Below, in pieces: positions 17,569 through 26,255 of a DNA stretch of 59,453 bases (its first letter is position 1; the number at the start of each line of letters is the position of its first letter). The translations under genes were made by a program, and so were the position numbers. Under the pieces are notes generated by a model. It saw nothing but the letters and a program-made list of their open reading frames with translations. It did not search any database and was not told where the DNA came from. The DNA comes from an uncultured Bacteroidales bacterium (lineage in GTDB: Bacteria; Bacteroidota; Bacteroidia; Bacteroidales; UBA11471). The stretch spans positions 1 through 59,453 of the forward strand of contig CANQAM010000012.1 in assembly GCA_947589325.1 (NCBI GenBank), in the 5' to 3' direction.

Positions 17569-18270
17569 ATGAATAAAAAACATTTGGTCGTCCTTACGGG
17601 CGCAGGCATGAGCGCGGAAAGCGGCTTGGCGGTTTTTCGCGGAAGCAACGGACTCTGGTCGGGCTACCGTGTCGAAGATGTGGCTACGCCCGAAGGGTGG
17701 GCGCGCAACCCGCAGCAGGTGCTGGATTTCTACAACGCCCGCCGGCGGGAATTGATGAACGTATCGCCCAACGACGGGCATCGGGGGCTTGCCGCTCTCG
17801 AAAACGATTTCGATGTGCGCATCATCACGCAAAACGTGGATAATCTGCACGAAGCTGCCGGAAGCCGGAACGTCATACACCTGCACGGAGAGTTGATGAA
17901 AGTGCGCTCGTCGGTCGATGAGAGTCTGGTCTACGACGTCGCGCCCGACCACTTGGATACCAAACTCGGCGACCTTTGCGAAAAAGGGTCGCAGCTGCGT
18001 CCGCACATCGTGTGGTTCGGCGAGGCCGTGCCTTTGATCGAAGATGCCATCGAGGAGGTGGAGAAAGCCGATATTTTCGTCGTCATCGGCACATCGCTGA
18101 ATGTCTATCCCGCCGCAGGGCTGTTGCGCTACATACGCTCCGGCGTGCCGGCATTCCTCATCGACCCCAACCCCGTAAACGACGTGAGCGGGCGGATAAC
18201 GCACGTCATCGCCAAAGGGGCGAGCGAAGGGGTGAAAGAGCTTACCGCCCTGCTACAAGAATACAAATAA
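17569..18270 (+). CDS. cobB: Sir2-family NAD-dependent protein deacylase lacking the zinc-binding cysteines
   Basis: Sirtuins remove acyl groups from lysines using NAD+. The 233-residue protein has the NAD motif LTGAGMSAESGLAVFR, the catalytic-core ITQNVDNLHEAAGS and LHGEL, and VIGTSLNVYPAAG. FYNARRRE carries the Tyr and Arg that in E. coli CobB and SIRT5 bind negatively charged succinyl-type acyl groups, so desuccinylase activity is plausible. The segment between LHGEL and RPHIVWFGE, which normally holds four zinc-binding cysteines in two CxxC pairs, has only one cysteine here. The small domain must therefore fold without zinc. The gene converges with the DUF2027-Smr gene, leaving 21 bases between stops. 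Confidence 0.92.
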   Translation: MNKKHLVVLTGAGMSAESGLAVFRGSNGLWSGYRVEDVATPEGWARNPQQVLDFYNARRRELMNVSPNDGHRGLAALENDFDVRIITQNVDNLHEAAGSRNVIHLHGELMKVRSSVDESLVYDVAPDHLDTKLGDLCEKGSQLRPHIVWFGEAVPLIEDAIEEVEKADIFVVIGTSLNVYPAAGLLRYIRSGVPAFLIDPNPVNDVSGRITHVIAKGASEGVKELTALLQEYK

Positions 18271-18291
18271 CCGACGGCACGGCGGCGACCG

Positions 18292-19377
18292 TTACCGTAT
18301 CGTAACCTGCGTGGCGCCGAATCCATATTCGCGAAACGAGGCGTCCTGATAGTCGTAGTGCTTGTAGCGACGCTGCAACTCATCGAGAATGGCGCGCCGC
18401 AGCACGCCGTCGCCTTTTCCGTGTATGAATACGATTTTGCGGCCTTTCTCGCCTTTATGCTGTTCGAGCGTATCGCGGAAAGTCTGCAATTGCAGTTGCA
18501 GCATATCGCCGTTGCTCATGCCGGCAGTCGTATCGACCAGTTCGTGAATGTGGAGATCGACCTCCACGATTTCATTGCGGGGCTGCTTGCGGGGTTCAGG
18601 TCGGCGCGCAGGGGTGTCGTCGTGTTTCTCGTGCATAGCCCGCGCCAACGCCTGCGCATCGATATGCAGCGATTTCATCGGCAAATCCCGCTCCACGAGC
18701 GGCAGCACCCACGCCATTTCATCGAAAAATTCGCTCGTGCCGAAAGTGTGCAGTTTGTAGAATTTCACGGGGTCGATATGCAGCGATACCGACACCGGCT
18801 CTTTGCATTCGAATTTTTTACCCCGCTTGTAGGCAACGGCTTGCACCGAAAGATGCTCCCACTCGCCGACCGTTTCGCGGTCGAAAGTTTCCAGACGCAC
18901 CTGTATGTTCGGTTCCGCCGTGCCGCGGCTGCGCAACTGCCAGCCGGCTCCATCGTTACAGCGGGAAAGGCAGATATAGTCGAGATAATAGTTGCTGTCG
19001 TTTATCAGATAGGCATCGAACGTCGTTTTGTCGAGCCGTGCGGTATCTTCGGGCACGAATGCGAGGTAGAGGCTGAGCCGCTCGCCTTCGCGGGTTTCCT
19101 CGACGGGAAACTTCATTTCCTCGTCCTCATCGTCAGGCTGCGGGGTTGCCGGCTGTTTGGGCGACCCGCCGTGCCGGCGCGGCTCCTCGTCTTTGCCGAC
19201 GGGCGGCACACCCTTGTCCTGCACCCTGCCCTCCTCTATCACTACGCATTCACGGGCGAGAATCGGCGTTTCAAAACCGTCTTCCTCCTCCACAAAAACG
19301 ATGTCGCGGTCGATGCGGCGCACAACGCCCCCGCCTACGGCATTCAGAAATCGCACCTTGTCTCCAATCTTTATCAT
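18292..19377 (-). CDS. DUF2027 protein with C-terminal Smr domain
   Basis: Smr domains are small nucleic-acid-binding or nuclease modules related to the MutS2 tail. The 361-residue protein begins with a KOW/SH3-like segment (IKIGDKVRFLNAVGGGVVRR). A charged linker, a beta-rich DUF2027 middle (about 100-235) and a C-terminal Smr domain follow, the last with VDLHIHELVDTT near 275 and the conserved IHGKGDGVLRRAI. Known DUF2027-Smr proteins are typical of Bacteroidetes and their role is undefined. The start at 19377 gives MIKIGDKVRF; a longer reading would run into the promoter. A -7-like CATCTTTG (19399-19406, minus strand) lies upstream. Confidence 0.9.
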   Translation of the reverse strand: MIKIGDKVRFLNAVGGGVVRRIDRDIVFVEEEDGFETPILARECVVIEEGRVQDKGVPPVGKDEEPRRHGGSPKQPATPQPDDEDEEMKFPVEETREGERLSLYLAFVPEDTARLDKTTFDAYLINDSNYYLDYICLSRCNDGAGWQLRSRGTAEPNIQVRLETFDRETVGEWEHLSVQAVAYKRGKKFECKEPVSVSLHIDPVKFYKLHTFGTSEFFDEMAWVLPLVERDLPMKSLHIDAQALARAMHEKHDDTPARRPEPRKQPRNEIVEVDLHIHELVDTTAGMSNGDMLQLQLQTFRDTLEQHKGEKGRKIVFIHGKGDGVLRRAILDELQRRYKHYDYQDASFREYGFGATQVTIR

Positions 19378-19408
19378 GGTCTTTTTTGATTTATCCTGCA
19401 AAGATGCC

Positions 19409-19416
19409 TATTTTTG
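19409..19416 (+). promoter_or_regulatory. -7 element (TATTTTTG) of queA-queF
   Basis: An exact element ends 20 bases before the queA ATG. It stands back to back, 2 bases apart, with the -7-like site of the divergent DUF2027-Smr gene. Confidence 0.65.
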
Positions 19417-19436
19417 CAGAAATATTCAACAACGAA

Positions 19437-20663
19437 ATGCAAAATCCGAAAGATATACGCATCGACGACTACGACTACCCGCTACCCGACGAGCGCATCG
19501 CGAAATTTCCGGTCGCCCGCCGCGACGCCTCTAAATTGCTGCTCTACCGGAACGGGGAAATCGCGGAATCGACTTTTCGCTCGCTCGCCGATTATCTGCC
19601 CGACGACACCCTGCTGGTGTGCAACAACACGCGGGTGATACAGGCGCGGTTGCACTTCCGCAAACCGACCGGCGCACTGATTGAAATTTTCTGCCTCGAA
19701 CCGCTGTCGCCGTGCGACTATCTATCTGTATTTCAGACTACCGGTCGCTGCGTGTGGAGCTGCTTGGTGGGCAACCTGAGCAAATGGAAACAGGGTGCAC
19801 TCGTCCGCACGCTGACAATCGGCGGACGGAAGGTAACGCTCACGGCGGAACGCGGCGCGGCACACGGCTCGCAAGCGCACGAAATCATTTTTTCGTGGGA
19901 CGATGCCGAAACGACATTCGCCGCCCTGCTCGAAAGTTTCGGCGAACTGCCCATTCCCCCCTACCTCCACCGCGAAGCGGAGGAGTCGGACAAGACGACT
20001 TACCAAACGGTCTATTCGCGCATCGAAGGGTCGGTTGCCGCTCCGACGGCGGGGCTGCACTTCACGCCCGAAGTTTTCGACGCGCTGCAAAAGCGGGGCA
20101 TTCCTCGTCTGGAACTGACGTTGCACGTGGGGGCAGGCACGTTCAAACCGGTAAAAAGCGATACCATCGCCGACCACGAAATGCATCTGGAATATATCTC
20201 GGTGCCGCGCGACACGCTCCGCACCCTCGCCACGACCGACCGCCGCATCGTGGCGGTGGGCACCACGTCGGTACGCACCCTCGAAAGCCTTTATTATATA
20301 GGTTGCCGACTTATTTCGTCGCCCGATGCCGCCCCCGAAGAATTGGTCGTGGCACAATGGCAGCCTTACGAACCTACGCCCGACATTCCCGTGCGCGAGG
20401 CATTGCAGGCAATCATCGACTATCTCGGCAGGAAACGCCTCGACCGTTTAGTATCGGCAACCCGCATCATCATCGTACCCGGCTACCGCTACCACCTCGT
20501 GCGCGGCCTCATCACCAACTTCCACCAGCCGCGCAGCACGCTGCTGCTGCTCGTATCGGCATTTATCGGCGACGACTGGCGGCGGGTTTACGACTACGCA
20601 CTGGCGCACGATTTTCGCTTCCTCAGCTACGGCGACAGTTCTTTATTGCTACCTTCTTTGTAA
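19437..20663 (+). CDS. queA: S-adenosylmethionine:tRNA ribosyltransferase-isomerase QueA
   Basis: QueA transfers and rearranges the ribose of SAM onto preQ1-modified tRNA to form epoxyqueuosine. The 408-residue protein has the early LLVCNNTRVIQARLHF, APTAGLHFTPE, TLHVGAGTFKPV, VGTTSVRTLES and the C-terminal TNFHQPRSTLLLLVSAF, all family signatures. It is longer than the usual ~350 residues, which I associate with one Bacteroidetes QueA form. The ATG at 19437 gives MQNPKDIRIDDYDYPLP; an upstream in-frame ATG at 19404 precedes the promoter. queF follows after 6 bases. Confidence 0.93.
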   Translation: MQNPKDIRIDDYDYPLPDERIAKFPVARRDASKLLLYRNGEIAESTFRSLADYLPDDTLLVCNNTRVIQARLHFRKPTGALIEIFCLEPLSPCDYLSVFQTTGRCVWSCLVGNLSKWKQGALVRTLTIGGRKVTLTAERGAAHGSQAHEIIFSWDDAETTFAALLESFGELPIPPYLHREAEESDKTTYQTVYSRIEGSVAAPTAGLHFTPEVFDALQKRGIPRLELTLHVGAGTFKPVKSDTIADHEMHLEYISVPRDTLRTLATTDRRIVAVGTTSVRTLESLYYIGCRLISSPDAAPEELVVAQWQPYEPTPDIPVREALQAIIDYLGRKRLDRLVSATRIIIVPGYRYHLVRGLITNFHQPRSTLLLLVSAFIGDDWRRVYDYALAHDFRFLSYGDSSLLLPSL

Positions 20664-20669
20664 CAGCCT

Positions 20670-21578
20670 ATGGACAATGACATACAACACGTTTTAGGGC
20701 GGCGGGTCGCCTATCCCGACCGGTATGCACCCGACATCTTGGTGCGCGTGCCCCGCATCGAAAACCGCCGGAAATACGGTATCGACGAATCGCACCTGCC
20801 GTTCATCGGCGCCGACTTGTGGAACTGCTACGAAGCCAGCGCACTGACGGACAAAGGAGCGCCGGTGAATTTCATCGTGCGGATTCGCTACGCCTGCACA
20901 AGCCGCTATATCGTGGAGAGCAAGTCGCTCAAACTTTATTTGAATGCGCTGAACATGACCCCGTGCGGCGCAACGCGGGAAGCGTTGCGACAATTCCTGA
21001 CGGAAACGATAGCACGCGACCTGTCGGCTCTGCTCGAAACGGAAGTTGCCGTATGTGCCGAAACGCCGGAAGAAGCGGCACGGCACACGTTTTCGTACCC
21101 GTCCGTCGAAAAAGGAGAAACAACATGGGAATACTGGGGCATCGAACAGCTATCGCCCAAGCCGCTGTCGGCCTATACGCAGGACACCGCGCTGCTATGC
21201 CCCGAAAGCGCTCGAAGCGGCACATTGCAAGGGCACACCGACCTGTTGCGAAGCCGCTGCAAAATCACAAGCCAGCCCGACTGGGGCGACCTCTATCTCT
21301 ATATGAAAGGCGACGAGCTGCCCGCTGTCGATTCGCTGCTGCGCTATATCGTTTCATTCCGCAACGAGAACCATTTTCACGAAGAAGTGGCAGAGATGAT
21401 TTTCAACGCACTGCACACGCGGTTTGCCCCCGAAGACTTATTAGTCATGGCATTTTACACCCGTCGGGGCGGCATCGACATCAACCCCGTGCGCGCCACC
21501 GATGAAAAACTTATCGAGACGTTCTGCGGGCATCTGACGCACTTTCGCACGCTTGCCGTGAAACTGCCCCGCCAATAA
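20670..21578 (+). CDS. queF: NADPH-dependent 7-cyano-7-deazaguanine reductase QueF
   Basis: QueF reduces the nitrile of preQ0 to the aminomethyl group of preQ1, the base inserted into tRNA before QueA acts. At 302 residues this is the long two-domain (E. coli) type. The N-terminal half has GADLWNCYEAS and the substrate-loop motif VESKSLKLYLNALNM; the C-terminal half has the catalytic cysteine near residue 197 in LRSRCKITSQPDWGD, then FHEEVAEMIF and RRGGIDINPVR. It sits 6 bases behind queA in one transcript. The gene converges on the S1-domain gene with only 5 bases between stops and no terminator hairpin visible. Confidence 0.94.
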   Translation: MDNDIQHVLGRRVAYPDRYAPDILVRVPRIENRRKYGIDESHLPFIGADLWNCYEASALTDKGAPVNFIVRIRYACTSRYIVESKSLKLYLNALNMTPCGATREALRQFLTETIARDLSALLETEVAVCAETPEEAARHTFSYPSVEKGETTWEYWGIEQLSPKPLSAYTQDTALLCPESARSGTLQGHTDLLRSRCKITSQPDWGDLYLYMKGDELPAVDSLLRYIVSFRNENHFHEEVAEMIFNALHTRFAPEDLLVMAFYTRRGGIDINPVRATDEKLIETFCGHLTHFRTLAVKLPRQ

Positions 21579-21583
21579 ACCTG

Positions 21584-22420
21584 CTATTTCACCGATTCGA
21601 TACCGTTTTCGAGAATCCGTATTTCTCTTTTCTTGTAAAGGGCGCCGAGCGCTTTCTTGAAATTCTTTTTGCTGCAACCGAACCGCTCGGCTATGACATC
21701 GGCATCGCTCTTGTCGGTCAAAGGCAGGAATCCGCCCGCCTCGCGCAGCGCATCGAGTATCGTCTGCGAAAGCGCCTCGACACTTTCGTAACCCGCCGGA
21801 CGCAGAGCCACATCGACTTTTTCGTCGGCACGGATATGGGTAACATATCCTTTCAACCGGTCGCCGCAATGCACGGGCGTAAATATTTCGCTATGATAAA
21901 TCATGCCCCAGTGGGCGTTGTTCACGATGACCCGAAAGCCCAAATCGGTACGCTGCACCACCAATATATCGACCTCCTGATTGTAGCTGTATTCGACCGG
22001 CGTGCGGTGCAGGTAGCGATTTATCTTGGCAGTGGCAACGATGCGACCGCTCGCTTCGTCGAGATAGACATACACCGTATAATATTTGCCAACGCGCATT
22101 TCCGCCCGCTGTTCGCGGAATGGGACGAGCAGCTGTTTGCCCCGAAGCCCCCAATCCAAAAAGACGCCGACACGATTCACCGAATCGACCCGCAGGCAGG
22201 CGAAGTCGCCGACTTGGGCATAGGGGCGTTCGGTCGTGGCGATGATGCGGTCGTCGCTGTCGAAATAGATAAATGCCTCTATTTCATCGCCGACCTTGCA
22301 ATCCGGCGGTACGGAATTTGACGGCAAAAGTATTTCACCCTGTTCCCCGCCGTCGAGATAGACGCCGAAATCGACGCTCTTGACGACCCGCAACGTATTG
22401 TATCTGCCTATTTGCAACAT
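21584..22420 (-). CDS. CvfB-family S1 RNA-binding protein
   Basis: CvfB-type proteins bind RNA through S1 domains; in Staphylococcus CvfB affects virulence gene expression. The 278-residue product shows consecutive S1-like modules (VDFGVYLDGGEQGEILLP near 15; VNRVGVFLDWGLRGKQLLVP near 85; FRVIVNNAHWGMIYHSE near 160). A C-terminal winged-helix segment follows (SDADVIAERFGCSKKNFKKA, IRILENGI). The start MLQIGRYNTLRV at 22420 lies 24 bases after a -7 element; the longer open frame upstream has no protein-like sequence. The role in this organism is unknown. Confidence 0.88.
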   Translation of the reverse strand: MLQIGRYNTLRVVKSVDFGVYLDGGEQGEILLPSNSVPPDCKVGDEIEAFIYFDSDDRIIATTERPYAQVGDFACLRVDSVNRVGVFLDWGLRGKQLLVPFREQRAEMRVGKYYTVYVYLDEASGRIVATAKINRYLHRTPVEYSYNQEVDILVVQRTDLGFRVIVNNAHWGMIYHSEIFTPVHCGDRLKGYVTHIRADEKVDVALRPAGYESVEALSQTILDALREAGGFLPLTDKSDADVIAERFGCSKKNFKKALGALYKKREIRILENGIESVK

Positions 22421-22443
22421 GACGATTCTTGTTTTTCCGTCGG

Positions 22444-22451
22444 CAAAGATA
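22444..22451 (-). promoter_or_regulatory. -7 element of the CvfB-like gene
   Basis: The minus strand reads TATCTTTG, 24 bases upstream of the ATG at 22420. Confidence 0.65.
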
Positions 22452-22579
22452 GGACAAAGCCGGCGAAAGACAAAATTTTTCACCGGCACGCTTCCGTTTC
22501 TGAACGACAACGAAAGAAACTTAGCCGGCGCTTTTTTTGTTTTACGAACGGAGAAAAAGGGATTTTCAATTTTTCTCCC

Positions 22580-22587
22580 TATATTTG
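22580..22587 (+). promoter_or_regulatory. -7 element (TATATTTG) of the DUF3298 lipoprotein gene
   Basis: Exact TAnnTTTG, 25 bases before the ATG at 22613; rsmG and the hydrolase gene probably share this transcript. Confidence 0.65.
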
Positions 22588-22612
22588 CAGTATAAACAAA
22601 AACGACAGGAAT

Positions 22613-23506
22613 ATGAAATTCGTACATAAGACAATAGCCTTGATGTTGATAGGCGGAATGACGGGCTTGTGGTCGTGCCGCTACTTTCAATCCGAAAAGG
22701 AAGACAAGGCTCAAAGCGCAGCCACCGAAACAACGGCATCGAAAACAGCAGCTGCCGCTCCGAGCAAAGAATTGAAATTCGCCACCTTCTCCGAATCGAG
22801 AAAGGGGCATATCGACAACGACGCCGCCCTGCCCGCCTGCACGGCGGAGGTGTCGCTCGTATATCCCGACGGCGGTTACACGGGCAAACTGTCGCTGGAA
22901 CAATTGCAGCAGCTCTTTCTGAAAAGTCTGCCCGAAGGTATGCAAAGCGGCGCAACGCCGTCGGCTGCCGCCCGCCGGTTCATCGAGAATTATATCCGCG
23001 AATACCAAAGCGAAATGAGCGAATACCGGAAAGAAGCCCGCAAGAAAGATAATGCATGGATGAATTACGAAACCATCGTTTCGAGCAAAAGCCTCTACAA
23101 CAAGCACGATTTCTGGGGGTACAGCGTAGAGGTGTACCAATACACGGGCGGAGCGCACGGCATATCGACTACGACCTACAACGTCATCGACTTGAAAAGC
23201 GGTCGTCCGCTGTCGCTGCAAGACCTCTTTGCCGAAAGCGATTATGCCGTGATAAACCGTATGCTGCGGCAGCAGCTTGCCGACGACACGGGCACAAGCG
23301 TCGATAAGCTCGACAGCGATTACGACGTGGACAATATCGTCGTAAACGATTCGTTCATGCTCGGCAGCGACGCCGTTACGTGGCTGTACAACCCCTATGA
23401 CATCGCCCCCTACTCGTTTGGCACCATACGCATCGCGCTGCCCTATCGGGCAATTGCCGGCTATCTGAAAACGAACTCGCCCCTGCGTCGGGTGCTTCCG
23501 GAATAG
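22613..23506 (+). CDS. DUF4163/DUF3298 (RsiV-like) lipoprotein
   Basis: The product is a 297-residue exported lipoprotein with C22 in the signal peptide (LWSC). A poorly conserved region (25-150) precedes a DUF3298 domain (about 165-285) recognised by VEVYQYTGGAHGISTTTYNV and LKSGRPLSLQDLF. Related domains occur in the anti-sigma factor RsiV, where they bind lysozyme, and in peptidoglycan deacetylases. There is no catalytic domain here, so the role is unclear; binding to a wall component is a guess. It is followed after 7 bases by rsmG. Confidence 0.82.
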   Translation: MKFVHKTIALMLIGGMTGLWSCRYFQSEKEDKAQSAATETTASKTAAAAPSKELKFATFSESRKGHIDNDAALPACTAEVSLVYPDGGYTGKLSLEQLQQLFLKSLPEGMQSGATPSAAARRFIENYIREYQSEMSEYRKEARKKDNAWMNYETIVSSKSLYNKHDFWGYSVEVYQYTGGAHGISTTTYNVIDLKSGRPLSLQDLFAESDYAVINRMLRQQLADDTGTSVDKLDSDYDVDNIVVNDSFMLGSDAVTWLYNPYDIAPYSFGTIRIALPYRAIAGYLKTNSPLRRVLPE

Positions 23507-23513
23507 TCGCGCC

Positions 23514-24134
23514 ATGCAAATCATCGAAAAATATTTCCCCGCACTCACCGAACGGCAGCGCGAACAGTTCACTGCCCTGCAAGCGCTGTATAACGACTGG
23601 AATGCGAAAATCAACGTTATTTCGCGCAAGGACATCGACAACCTCTACCTGCATCATGTACTGCATTCGTTAGGCATCGCGCGCATCATACAGTTCACGC
23701 CCGACACGTCGATACTCGACGTAGGCACGGGCGGAGGCTTTCCGGGCATTCCGCTCGCCATACTCTTTCCCGAATGCCGCTTCCGACTCATCGACCGCAT
23801 CGGCAAGAAAGTGCGGGTGGCGCAGGAAGTGGCGCAAGCCATCGGGTTGCAGAATACGACATTCGCCCATTGCAGCGTCGAGGAAGACAAAGCCAAATAC
23901 GACTTCGTGGTAAGCCGCGCCGTCATGCCGCTGGGCGACCTGCTGCGGCTGACCCGCAAAAACATCGGCAGCACGCAGCACAACGCCCTGCCCAACGGCA
24001 TCATCTGCCTGAAAGGCGGCGACGTACAAGCCGAAGTGGCACCGGTGAGACGCACGGCATCGGTATTCGATTTGAAAGATTATTTCCAAGAAGAATTTTT
24101 CGATACGAAAAAAGTCATCTACGTACAGATTTAA
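23514..24134 (+). CDS. rsmG: 16S rRNA (guanine527-N7)-methyltransferase RsmG
   Basis: RsmG methylates N7 of G527 in 16S rRNA using SAM; loss gives low-level streptomycin resistance in several bacteria. The 206-residue protein has the expected N-terminal FPALTERQREQFTALQALY, NVISRKDIDNLYLHHVLHSL, the SAM motif ILDVGTGGGFPGIPLAILFP near 65-84, and the conserved VSRAV. Length is normal. It sits between a lipoprotein gene (7-base gap) and a hydrolase gene (8-base gap), suggesting one transcript. Confidence 0.96.
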   Translation: MQIIEKYFPALTERQREQFTALQALYNDWNAKINVISRKDIDNLYLHHVLHSLGIARIIQFTPDTSILDVGTGGGFPGIPLAILFPECRFRLIDRIGKKVRVAQEVAQAIGLQNTTFAHCSVEEDKAKYDFVVSRAVMPLGDLLRLTRKNIGSTQHNALPNGIICLKGGDVQAEVAPVRRTASVFDLKDYFQEEFFDTKKVIYVQI

Positions 24135-24142
24135 TTCATATC

Positions 24143-24787
24143 ATGCTGAAAATAAAATCATTCGAGTTCAATCCCATTGCCGTAAACACGTATGTGGCAT
24201 GGGACGACGAGTCGCTCGAAAGCGTCGTCATCGACGCAGGGTGCTACACGCCTGACGAGAACGAAATGCTGCGGCAGTTCATCGCGTCGGAAAATCTGAC
24301 GGTAAAACAGATATGGGCAACGCACCTGCACTTCGACCACATACTCGGCAACGCATTCGCCGCCGAAACATTCGGTGCGGGACTTGCAGCCCATCGCGAC
24401 GACGAATTTCTATTGAAAAATTTCAAGCGGCAGACCGAAATTTTCGGACTGGTATCGAACGGCGCAACCGTCCCTATCGCCCGATACGTCGATGAGGGCG
24501 ACATACTGTCGGTGGGGCGGTACGACTTTACCGCTCTGCACGTACCCGGACACTCGCCGGGCAGCCTCGTCTATTATTGCGCAAAGGCAGGCGCGGCATT
24601 TGCCGGCGATGTGATTTTCCGCGACAGCATCGGACGCACCGACCTGTGGGGCGGCAATTACGAACAACTCATCGAAGGCATCGAAACGAAATTGCTCACG
24701 CTGCCCGACACGACCGTCGTCTATACAGGGCACGGCGGGGCGACGAGCATCGGCTACGAAAAGACGCACAATCCCTATCTGCAATAA
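24143..24787 (+). CDS. Metallo-beta-lactamase-fold hydrolase (glyoxalase II-like)
   Basis: The 214-residue protein has the zinc-binding signature THLHFDH near residues 58-64 and the later VPGHSPGSLVYY, FAGDVIFRDSIGRTDL and VYTGHGGATSIG. The ligand pattern is that of glyoxalase II-type thioesterases (YcbL-like), and the length fits the short single-domain group. No signal peptide is present, so it is cytosolic. Likely activity is hydrolysis of a thioester such as S-lactoylglutathione-like compounds, but the substrate cannot be read from sequence. The ATG at 24143 lies 8 bases behind rsmG. Confidence 0.88.
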   Translation: MLKIKSFEFNPIAVNTYVAWDDESLESVVIDAGCYTPDENEMLRQFIASENLTVKQIWATHLHFDHILGNAFAAETFGAGLAAHRDDEFLLKNFKRQTEIFGLVSNGATVPIARYVDEGDILSVGRYDFTALHVPGHSPGSLVYYCAKAGAAFAGDVIFRDSIGRTDLWGGNYEQLIEGIETKLLTLPDTTVVYTGHGGATSIGYEKTHNPYLQ

Positions 24788-24803
24788 CGTCCGTTCACAA
24801 AAA

Positions 24804-24839
24804 ATGCGGGAGAGAAATTCTCGAATTTCTCTCCTGCAT
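24804..24839 (-). terminator. Terminator of the glmM operon
   Basis: A 17-bp stem (24804-24820 with 24823-24839, one G-U) is followed on the minus strand by a T6 run. It also lies just past the convergent hydrolase gene. Confidence 0.82.
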
Positions 24840-24859
24840 ACGTATTGTATAGTTCGTTA

Positions 24860-26248
24860 TCACGCTATCATCGAACGGATTACCATCATGACGTCGGCGG
24901 CTTTCGCTTCGGCGAGCTGCATGGTGGCAGCTTCGGCATAAACGCGGATTATCGGTTCGGTGTTCGACTTGCGCAGATGCACCCAGCTGTCGGGAAAATC
25001 GATTTTCACCCCGTCGATGTCGGTAACTTCGTAAGAAGCATATTTTTCTTTGACGGCAGCCAGCAGCGCATCGACATTTATCGCAGGCGTAAGCTCGACC
25101 CGCTGTTTGGTAATGCAGTAAGGAGGATAACCCGCCCGCAGCGCGCTGACGCTTTTACGCGACTTCGCCAGATGCGAAAGGAACAGGGCAATGCCTACCA
25201 AGGCATCGCGCCCGTAATGGGAAGCGGGATAAATGACACCGCCGTTGCCCTCGCCGCCGATGACGGCGCCGATTTCTTTCATCTTCGCCACGACATTGAC
25301 TTCGCCGACGGCGGCAGCTTCGTAACGCTGTCCGCAGGCGCGGGTAACATCGCGCAGCGCTCGCGACGAACTCAGATTGGAAACCGTGCTGCCGGGCGTA
25401 TGGTGCAGCACGTAATCGGCTACGGCGACCAGCGTATATTCCTCGCCGAACATATCGCCGTTCTCGCAGATAATCGCCAACCTATCGACATCGGGATCGA
25501 CCACGAATCCCACATCGGCTTTTCCCGATTTCATCAGGTCGGAAATTTCGGTAAGGTGCTGCGGCAGCGGTTCGGGATTGTGCGGGAAAAGTCCGTCGGG
25601 CGTGCAATTGAGCTTCACAATTTCTTTCACTCCAAGCGCTTCGAGCAGCGCAGGAATGGCAATGCCGCCGACCGAATCGACGCAATCGACCGCCACACGA
25701 AAACCGGCGGCGCGTATGGCATCGACATCGACCAAATCGAGCGCCAACACACTTTCGATATGCTTGCGCGTAAACGAGTCGTCGCACCTTACGTGCCCCA
25801 AATGCTCCACATCGGCAAAGTCGAAATCTTCGGCTTCGGCGATGCGCAGCACTTCGTTGCCCTCTGCCGCATTCAGAAACTCGCCCCGCTCGTTCAAGAG
25901 TTTGAGCGCGTTCCACTGTTTCGGATTATGGCTTGCAGTAAGAATTATTCCGCCGCAAGCCTTCTCCATCGTTACCGCCAACTCGGTGGTAGGCGTCGTG
26001 GCAAGACCTATATCGACAACGTCGAAGCCCATGCCCATGAGCGTACCCACCACGCAGCGGGCTACCATTTCGCCCGACACGCGGGCATCGCGACCCACCA
26101 CGATTTTCGACGACGGATTTTCCGTTGTCCGGCGTATAAAGGTGGCATACGCCGCCGTAAACTTCACAATATCCAAAGGATTGAGACCTTCACCGACACG
26201 ACCGCCTATCGTGCCCCGTATCCCCGAGATGGATTTTATCAGAGCCAT
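24860..26248 (-). CDS. glmM: Phosphoglucosamine mutase
   Basis: GlmM interconverts glucosamine-6-phosphate and glucosamine-1-phosphate, feeding UDP-GlcNAc, peptidoglycan and LPS. The 462-residue protein shows the N-terminal SGIRGTIG, the phosphoserine loop TASHNP with the active serine at 106, the metal loop DPDVDRLA, the sugar-binding GEGNGGVIYP and the phosphate-binding RKSNTEPIIRVY. All four domains are complete. It could also be a phosphomannomutase-like paralogue, as the alpha-phosphohexomutase family is hard to split, but GEGNGG favours GlmM. It is the last gene of the nrnA-DUF4827-glmM unit. Confidence 0.88.
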   Translation of the reverse strand: MALIKSISGIRGTIGGRVGEGLNPLDIVKFTAAYATFIRRTTENPSSKIVVGRDARVSGEMVARCVVGTLMGMGFDVVDIGLATTPTTELAVTMEKACGGIILTASHNPKQWNALKLLNERGEFLNAAEGNEVLRIAEAEDFDFADVEHLGHVRCDDSFTRKHIESVLALDLVDVDAIRAAGFRVAVDCVDSVGGIAIPALLEALGVKEIVKLNCTPDGLFPHNPEPLPQHLTEISDLMKSGKADVGFVVDPDVDRLAIICENGDMFGEEYTLVAVADYVLHHTPGSTVSNLSSSRALRDVTRACGQRYEAAAVGEVNVVAKMKEIGAVIGGEGNGGVIYPASHYGRDALVGIALFLSHLAKSRKSVSALRAGYPPYCITKQRVELTPAINVDALLAAVKEKYASYEVTDIDGVKIDFPDSWVHLRKSNTEPIIRVYAEAATMQLAEAKAADVMMVIRSMIA

Positions 26249-26255
26249 TTCAGTA

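Noticed and set aside
19417-19436. preQ1 riboswitch before queA-queF
   Set aside because: The promoter lies directly upstream and leaves an RNA leader of roughly 15 bases, too short for an aptamer.
22421-23641. Upstream extension of the CvfB-like gene by about 400 codons on the minus strand
   Set aside because: The extension is antisense to the DUF3298 lipoprotein, contains no protein-like pattern, and precedes the -7 box that sets the start at 22420.
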